NCBI GenBank assembly: GCA_002457295.1
Contig: NTKF01000013.1
Coordinates: 1 to 29,980, forward strand
Source: Flavobacteriales bacterium MED-G22
Lineage (GTDB): Bacteria; Bacteroidota; Bacteroidia; Flavobacteriales; Flavobacteriaceae
Length of the DNA stretch: 29,980 bases
Direction of reading: 5' to 3'
The translations under genes were made by a program, and so were the position numbers. Below, piece by piece: positions 25,195 through 29,980 of this stretch (within the stretch, counting starts at the first letter, position 1; each line of letters opens with the position of its first letter). The notes beneath the pieces are model-generated. The model had not been told where the DNA came from. It made no database searches and worked only from the letters and a program-made list of their open reading frames with translations.

Positions 25195-26199
25195 TTAAGG
25201 AACAGCAACCTCATTTATAATCTGCCCTATTAAATCTTCTGTAGAAATATTTTCTGCTTCGGCTTCATAGGTCAACCCAATTCTGTGTCGCAAAACATCA
25301 TAGATAACAGCACGAACATCTTCAGGAATAACATAACCGCGGTGCTTGAGAAAAGCATAACATTTAGAAGCAGTAGCTAGATTAATACTCCCTCGAGGTG
25401 AAGCTCCAAAGCTGATCAAAGGTTTGATTTTTTCCAATTGATACTGATCTGGATAGCGGGTTGCGAAAATTAAATCGAGAATATATTTTTCTATTTTTTC
25501 ATCCATATACACAGAACCAACAGCTTCCTGAGCTGTTAGGATTTGTTTTGTACTCACCACTGGTTTCACTTTCTCTGAAGCATTACTCAGATTATTGCGA
25601 ACAATATTTTGTTCTTCTGCAATTGTAGGATAATCAATCACTGTCTTCAACATAAAGCGGTCTACTTGAGCTTCTGGGAGCGGGTAAGTTCCTTCTTGTT
25701 CTACTGGGTTTTGAGTAGCCATTACTAGAAATGGTTGAGGCAATTTAAAGGTAGTATCGCCAATGGTTACTTGTTTTTCTTGCATGGCCTCCAATAAAGC
25801 TGATTGAACTTTGGCTGGTGCTCGATTGATCTCATCTGCCAAGACAAAATTGGCAAAAATTGGGCCCTTCTTGATAGAAAATTCATTTTCTTTTATGTTG
25901 TAAATCATGGTTCCTACCACGTCAGCTGGCAACAAATCTGGTGTAAACTGTATGCGGCTAAAATTCCCTTTTACTGCTTGACTTAAAGTGTTGATGGCAA
26001 GGGTTTTGGCTAACCCTGGCACACCCTCAAGAAGAATGTGTCCTCGGCCTAAAAGGCCAATAATTAGGCGTTCAACCATTTCCTTTTGGCCAACAATCAC
26101 CTTGTTAATTTCAAGTGTGAGCAAATCTACAAAAGCACTCTCTTTCTCAATCTTTTCATTAATGGCTTTTATATCCATAGCATTATTATTTTCTTCCAT
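25195..26199 (-). CDS. MoxR-family AAA+ ATPase
   Basis: 334 residues, first gene of the Bat operon. Walker A GVPGLAKT is at 59-66, Walker B LADEINRAP has Asp122 and Glu123, and sensor 1 is in LVMATQNPVEQEG, a MoxR hallmark. The C-terminal lid domain carries SFGASPRGSINL. MoxR proteins are thought to remodel partner VWA proteins, which are encoded directly downstream. Met8 (MDIKAINEKI) is an alternative start. TAAAATTG upstream (one mismatch to TAnnTTTG) may be the operon promoter; the gene is divergent from the aldo/keto reductase. Confidence 0.95.
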   Translation of the reverse strand: MEENNNAMDIKAINEKIEKESAFVDLLTLEINKVIVGQKEMVERLIIGLLGRGHILLEGVPGLAKTLAINTLSQAVKGNFSRIQFTPDLLPADVVGTMIYNIKENEFSIKKGPIFANFVLADEINRAPAKVQSALLEAMQEKQVTIGDTTFKLPQPFLVMATQNPVEQEGTYPLPEAQVDRFMLKTVIDYPTIAEEQNIVRNNLSNASEKVKPVVSTKQILTAQEAVGSVYMDEKIEKYILDLIFATRYPDQYQLEKIKPLISFGASPRGSINLATASKCYAFLKHRGYVIPEDVRAVIYDVLRHRIGLTYEAEAENISTEDLIGQIINEVAVP

Positions 26200-26325
26200 T
26201 TTTTTAGCTTCTATACAATTTTATTAGGATTGCAAATTTGAAAATTAAATTTACCTTGTGTTGTTAATAATTGGTTAAAAAATGAATCCCGTGGTGGTTT
26301 ATGGGCATATTATTGTTTCTACATT

Positions 26326-26333
26326 TAAATTTG
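26326..26333 (+). promoter_or_regulatory. Predicted -7 box of the aldo/keto reductase gene
   Basis: TAAATTTG matches TAnnTTTG exactly and ends 23 bp before the ATG. It is part of a 15-base sequence that also occurs at 26234-26248 in the same intergenic region. The spacing of a TTG -33 element is not convincing. Confidence 0.4.
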
Positions 26334-26356
26334 AAAATTAATGCTTATTTTTCAAA

Positions 26357-27223
26357 ATGTCTAGATTTTCAAGATTGATTTCAGGGGCAATGACATGGGG
26401 AGATTGGGGGAAAAAACTTAGGGTTTCCGAACAAACGAGCCTTTTTGAAAACCTTTTTGAACAAGGCATCACCACTTTTGATCATGCAGACATCTACGGG
26501 CACTACACTTCAGAAGCCCTTTTTGGAAAAGCTTTTGAAGCCTCCCAAATAGAAAGAGACCAAATTCAACTGATCTCTAAATGTGGCATTCAACTCCCTT
26601 GTGATCGTCGTCCGCTCAAAGTCCAGCACTATGATTATTCTCTCTCTCATATCGAAAGAAGTGTTTCTACTTCTTTGCGCTTGCTTAAAACGGATTATTT
26701 AGATTTATTACTTCTTCACCGTCCAAGCCCACTGATGGTGGGAGAAGAAATTGCTGAGGCAATACATCCTTTACTCAAAGATGGGAAAATTCTAGCCTTT
26801 GGTGTTTCTAATTTTACTCCTTCACAAATGTCTCTCATGCAACAAGAGTTTCCTCTCAGTTGGAATCAAATTGAGTGTTCAGTTACACACAATACTCCCC
26901 TTTTTGATGGTACGTTAGATTTTATGCAAACCCATCAAATTGGTACTATGGCATGGGGAGCCTTAGGGTCCTATTTTAAAGAGAAATCTCCTTCACAAAA
27001 AAGAGTAGCAACATGTTTAGCTCCAATGATTGAAAAATACGAGGGTTCTGAAGCTGCTCTTCTTTTAGCTTGGCTGTTGAAGCATCCTGCTAAAATATAT
27101 CCTGTTTTGGGTAGCACCGAGCCACAACGATGGAAAGCGATGCTTAAAGCCCTTCAAATTGAATTAGACCTTCAGGATTGGTTTTTGATCTTGGAGGCCG
27201 CAACGGGAAAACCTATACCATAA
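26357..27223 (+). CDS. Aldo/keto reductase, YdhF-like
   Basis: 288-residue TIM-barrel NADPH-dependent oxidoreductase. The catalytic tetrad is Asp42 and Tyr47 (FDHADIYG), Lys75 (SKCGI) and His121 (LLLHRPS). The C-terminal cofactor pocket is in YPVLGSTEPQRWKAMLKAL. The overall plan resembles the E. coli YdhF group, whose physiological substrate is unknown. It is followed after 10 bp by the short-chain dehydrogenase gene, probably as one transcript. Confidence 0.9.
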   Translation: MSRFSRLISGAMTWGDWGKKLRVSEQTSLFENLFEQGITTFDHADIYGHYTSEALFGKAFEASQIERDQIQLISKCGIQLPCDRRPLKVQHYDYSLSHIERSVSTSLRLLKTDYLDLLLLHRPSPLMVGEEIAEAIHPLLKDGKILAFGVSNFTPSQMSLMQQEFPLSWNQIECSVTHNTPLFDGTLDFMQTHQIGTMAWGALGSYFKEKSPSQKRVATCLAPMIEKYEGSEAALLLAWLLKHPAKIYPVLGSTEPQRWKAMLKALQIELDLQDWFLILEAATGKPIP

Positions 27224-27233
27224 AATTAAAAAA

Positions 27234-27995
27234 ATGAGTAAAAATAATATAGTAATCACAGGTGCTACGAGCGGTATTGGCTGGGCAATAGCAAAAGCTT
27301 TAGATTATAAGGGCAATCAATTGATTCTTTGTGGAAGACGTGAAGAACGGTTAGCTCAATTAGCTAAAGAACTTCGTGTGCCTTCTCTGACTCTGACCTT
27401 TGATGTATCCGATCAAAGAGCGGTCTTTGATTCTTTTGCAACAATTCCTAAAGCATTTTCACCCATCACTGTTTTGATAAATAATGCTGGAAATGCACAC
27501 GGTTTAGATCCTGTTCAAACAGCTTTAATAGAAGATTGGGAAGCCATGATAGACAGCAACCTCAAAGGATTATTGTATGTGACCAAAGCCCTTCTTCCTC
27601 AGATGCTGACTGCTCCACAAGGGCAAATTATTAATCTTGGCTCGATTGCAGCTAAAGAAACATATCCTAAGGGAAGTGTTTATTGTAGTAGCAAAGCTGC
27701 CGTAGATTCTTTTACGGAAGGTTTGCGAATGGATTTAGTAGGCGAAAATATTAGAGTGGGTATAATTCATCCTGGTATGGTAGAAACGGAATTTTCGCTA
27801 GTGCGTTTTAAAGGAGACCAAAATAAAGCTGACCAAGTTTATAAAGGAATAAAGCCCCTCACCGCTGAAGATGTTGCCCACGCTATCGTTTTTATGATTC
27901 AAGCACCTCCTCATGTGAATGTGGCAGACATGCTCCTATTACCCACCCAACAAGCTAGTGCCGGCATAGCGCACAGAGAAAATGATTTATCCTAA
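27234..27995 (+). CDS. Short-chain dehydrogenase/reductase
   Basis: 253 residues, classical SDR. The nucleotide-binding motif GATSGIG is at 10-16, with the NNAGNAHG motif at 83-90, and the catalytic residues are Ser137 (LGSIAA), Tyr150 and Lys154 (YCSSK). Arg35-Arg36 after the second strand suggests NADP(H). The VGIIHPGMVETEF segment and the similarity in plan to YdfG-type 3-hydroxyacid dehydrogenases suggest a broad substrate range. Probably co-transcribed with the aldo/keto reductase. Confidence 0.9.
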   Translation: MSKNNIVITGATSGIGWAIAKALDYKGNQLILCGRREERLAQLAKELRVPSLTLTFDVSDQRAVFDSFATIPKAFSPITVLINNAGNAHGLDPVQTALIEDWEAMIDSNLKGLLYVTKALLPQMLTAPQGQIINLGSIAAKETYPKGSVYCSSKAAVDSFTEGLRMDLVGENIRVGIIHPGMVETEFSLVRFKGDQNKADQVYKGIKPLTAEDVAHAIVFMIQAPPHVNVADMLLLPTQQASAGIAHRENDLS

Positions 27996-27999
27996 ACCT

Positions 28000-28021
28000 C
28001 TAAATGACAATTTAGTTTTTT
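28000..28021 (+). terminator. Likely intrinsic terminator of the AKR-SDR unit
   Basis: CTAAAT and ATTTAG pair around GACA, followed by six T, starting 5 bp after the dehydrogenase stop. The stem is short and AT-rich, so strength is uncertain. It lies between convergent genes. Confidence 0.5.
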
Positions 28022-28034
28022 GAAAATGGATATA

Positions 28035-29357
28035 TTACTGCCCTTCTAAAATGCGGATATCATCCAATTCAAAAGTACCGTCAAAATCAGATTTGCTAGA
28101 ACCCGAATAGACAAATGCAATGGCCACTCTATCCTTTTCGGGCAAAGCTAGAAGCCCTGAATCGATCCAAAGTAAATCATCCTCATCTTTAGATGCGATG
28201 CTGCCATTTAGTCGCTTCCATTTTGCTTTTTTTATTCCTGCTATTGATCCTTCAAAATTGACGCTATAAAATACCTCTAGTTTAATTTTGTCTGCAAATG
28301 AGGTAGAGGTTCTAAAAGCTAACTGAGGAAGATTTAAACCACTTAAGTCAATATTTGGAGTAATTAACCAACAAACGGAGGCCTTGTCTCCTGAACGATA
28401 GGCACCAATTTGCAATGACTGCCCTAGGGAATTGGCATCTTCATAAACTTTCCAATATACACTCCCTTTTTCAATAAAATTGAACCATCCATTTTTTTCA
28501 AACTTGCCAAGGGTTTCTTCTTCAAAAGGCATCTCAAAAAATAAATCACACCTTGGGGTAAGAAAATTGATTTGAGCAGGACTGTTGATTCTTAAAATAT
28601 ACTTATTGTCATAATAATCTCGAGTTAAAATACCACTAATGGTTCCTGACAGACTATCAAGGACAACCGATTTAAATTTGGAATAATTACTAGTCGATAA
28701 AAATAGGCTCTTTTGGTCATCACAAGACACTAAGCGTCGTTCACCATCAAAAGTATCAAAAGCTTCACCTGAAAAGGTTTTGTTTATTTCTCCTTTGCCA
28801 AATTGCACATTTTCAAGTTCAATAAGTGTTCCCACCGTTTGGGAAACAATAGAATTTATTGGGGTAGATTCAGGAACTAATTCCTCAATTGTGTCAGTAC
28901 GAATTATATGAGAACTGATTTGTGTTTCGGTTAATGAGGCTATTCCATCAACCTGATAAGATCCTATTGAAAGTACTCCTCTGTGATAGCCCGCCCCAAG
29001 CCCATTAAGTCTGATTATTATTTTTTCTCCTAGTCCATAGTGTGTATAAAGTGCCGTTTTATCTAAAAGAATACGCATTCCTACTGCTGCTTTTTCAGTT
29101 TTGTCCTGCAAATAAATTTCTTTGTAAAAATTACCTCCTTCGTCGCTACTAATAACATAAGCTCGTACCCATAAAATTTCCTCCGTTTCACTAAAGAGTA
29201 TAAAACCGCTTTCGCTTTGTTTTACGCGCTCAGCAATAGCAGTAATGGTTGTGTTTTCTTTTGGTGGTGATTCAATTATTGGAGGTATGACTTCAAAGTT
29301 GGAAGGTGGGCTACATTGCAGCGCAAAGAGTATAAGGAATATCATTAATTTTTTCAT
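28035..29357 (-). CDS. DUF5689-type surface lipoprotein
   Basis: 440 residues with the start at 29357 (MKKLMIFLILFALQC); the frame extends upstream into the receptor gene, but this ATG follows the receptor stop by two bases (TAATCATG) and gives a proper lipoprotein signal with Cys15. The Gln just before the Cys is unusual. Residues about 35-265 match the DUF5689 plan (beta-rich, OB-fold-like features such as ILWVRAYVISSDEGGNFYKEIYLQD and GILTRDYYDNKYILRI). The C-terminal part (about 275-440, ending FELDDIRILEG) resembles choice-of-anchor J or carbohydrate-binding jelly-roll domains. Its coupling to a TonB-dependent receptor suggests ligand binding at the cell surface. Confidence 0.82.
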   Translation of the reverse strand: MKKLMIFLILFALQCSPPSNFEVIPPIIESPPKENTTITAIAERVKQSESGFILFSETEEILWVRAYVISSDEGGNFYKEIYLQDKTEKAAVGMRILLDKTALYTHYGLGEKIIIRLNGLGAGYHRGVLSIGSYQVDGIASLTETQISSHIIRTDTIEELVPESTPINSIVSQTVGTLIELENVQFGKGEINKTFSGEAFDTFDGERRLVSCDDQKSLFLSTSNYSKFKSVVLDSLSGTISGILTRDYYDNKYILRINSPAQINFLTPRCDLFFEMPFEEETLGKFEKNGWFNFIEKGSVYWKVYEDANSLGQSLQIGAYRSGDKASVCWLITPNIDLSGLNLPQLAFRTSTSFADKIKLEVFYSVNFEGSIAGIKKAKWKRLNGSIASKDEDDLLWIDSGLLALPEKDRVAIAFVYSGSSKSDFDGTFELDDIRILEGQ

Positions 29358-29359
29358 GA

Positions 29360-29980
29360 TTAAAATCGTAAAGAAAATTGTAAAAAAAAGGTTGTGCCAC
29401 GTCCCCACCAATATTTGGGCGCAAACAAGGGAATGGTTCGTTGCTGGTCTTCTAAAAGACTGTTATAGTTTGCATTACGCCCCTGTTCATAACCTCCTGT
29501 TTTATACACTTTATTTAAAATATTTTGTACACTTAAAAAAACACCTAAATAACGTTTGTGTATAAGCCAGGATTTCCCAAAAGTTGAGTTTAACAAAAAA
29601 TAGGACGGAAACTCTTCTTGTCTCAAAAGAGTGTTGGCTTGCTCCAAATCAAAATGTGGTAAAATGATTCCATTTAGATCTGTGTAAAAATTAGCAGAAC
29701 GGGTGAGTGGATTTGGAGATAAAAAGGCTTTCGCAAAATAATTCGTGTGCAAAGCCCATCTCCAATAGCTTGGATCTTGATACTCAATCCCAATCGAGTA
29801 AGCTTGCTGAGGGCCACCGGCAAGACGATAATTTTTTAGTTGAGAAACACCCATCGATTTCCACCCATTTTCAAATCCTGCTTGAACGGCTTCATCATTA
29901 GGTGTGGTTGATAAAAAAAGTTCGGGATTATTAGCATACCGAAACTGCCCGTAGGCTGCCACTCCCATTAGTTTTAAATC
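29360..29980 (-). CDS. TonB-dependent receptor, C-terminal part
   Basis: The gene enters from the right edge, so only about 206 C-terminal residues are visible. Alternating beta strands (AYSIGIEYQDPSYWRWALHTNY, YLGVFLSVQNILNKVY) and the terminal TTFFLQFSLRF ending in Phe are typical of the last strands of an outer-membrane TonB-dependent barrel. NILNKVYKTGGYEQGRNANY is the usual end region of flavobacterial receptors. The frame is open to the edge, so the apparent internal Met is not the start. It is translationally coupled to the downstream lipoprotein gene. The ligand cannot be inferred. Confidence 0.88.
   Translation of the reverse strand, partial: DLKLMGVAAYGQFRYANNPELFLSTTPNDEAVQAGFENGWKSMGVSQLKNYRLAGGPQQAYSIGIEYQDPSYWRWALHTNYFAKAFLSPNPLTRSANFYTDLNGIILPHFDLEQANTLLRQEEFPSYFLLNSTFGKSWLIHKRYLGVFLSVQNILNKVYKTGGYEQGRNANYNSLLEDQQRTIPLFAPKYWWGRGTTFFLQFSLRF

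Noticed and set aside
26234..26341. A 15-base sequence found twice in the moxR/AKR intergenic region (26234-26248 and 26327-26341).
   Set aside because: It is AT-rich and short, and could recur by chance; too weak to call an operator pair.
1..29980. Mobile elements, prophage, CRISPR arrays, toxin-antitoxin pairs and tRNA or rRNA genes.
   Set aside because: No transposase, integrase, repeat-spacer pattern, cloverleaf or rRNA sequence was recognised; the content is core-type genes with a uniform base composition.

Overview
The window is a stretch of chromosome from a low-GC member of the Bacteroidota, most likely family Flavobacteriaceae. The evidence is: a complete moxR-DUF58-bat (aerotolerance) operon; an IPExxxVDY-type protein between rnc and pyk; a one-polypeptide UvrD helicase/nuclease; a DUF5689 lipoprotein coupled to a TonB-dependent receptor; an OmpA-family protein with thrombospondin type 3 repeats; and several promoter boxes matching the Bacteroidota -7 consensus TAnnTTTG. 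No insertion sequence, prophage, CRISPR array, tRNA or rRNA was seen. The genes are tightly packed, and two convergent pairs overlap at their stop codons.

Layout. 1-728 (-): 5' part of an OmpA-family outer-membrane protein whose signal peptide is split by a one-base shift in an A9 run. 806-3925 (-): AddA/RecB-like helicase-nuclease. 4020-4628 (+): Mn-type superoxide dismutase. 4629-5005: the only long gene-free stretch, holding an intrinsic terminator and two identical 76-bp repeats, each carrying a terminator hairpin plus a second hairpin. 5006-8992 (-): purN, rnhA, a PfkB-family kinase and a long variant PurF, a purine-linked operon. 9136-13285 (+): acpP, fabF, rnc, an IPExxxVDY-like protein and pyk, a fatty-acid/RNA-processing/glycolysis cluster with a terminator-like hairpin inside the start of rnc. 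13282-14742 (-): dinB and an ABM-domain protein. 14826-15263 (+): small four-helix membrane protein. 15267-16670 (-): pheS and a small unknown protein. 16730-17242 (+): CvpA-family membrane protein. 17239-26199 (-): the eight-gene MoxR/Bat operon. 26357-27995 (+): aldo/keto reductase and short-chain dehydrogenase. 28035-29980 (-): DUF5689 lipoprotein and the C-terminal end of a TonB-dependent receptor.

How the genes work together. The Bat operon supplies a MoxR AAA+ ATPase, a DUF58 protein with a VWA-like domain, two membrane VWA proteins, TPR proteins and large membrane-anchored Ig-like proteins. Together they probably form one envelope complex. purN and purF act in purine synthesis, and the neighbouring PfkB kinase, whose substrate is unknown, may be linked to nucleosides or ribose. 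acpP and fabF are the carrier and condensing enzyme of fatty-acid elongation. The receptor and lipoprotein at the right end form an outer-membrane pair.

The window is mostly conserved core genome and I found no clear new defence or mobile system. The points most worth following are the signal-peptide homopolymer shift, the duplicated 76-bp hairpin element, the hairpin in rnc, the dyad before acpP, two TATTTTTG boxes four bases before a start codon, and the extra C-terminal domain of the 541-residue Bat-operon protein.
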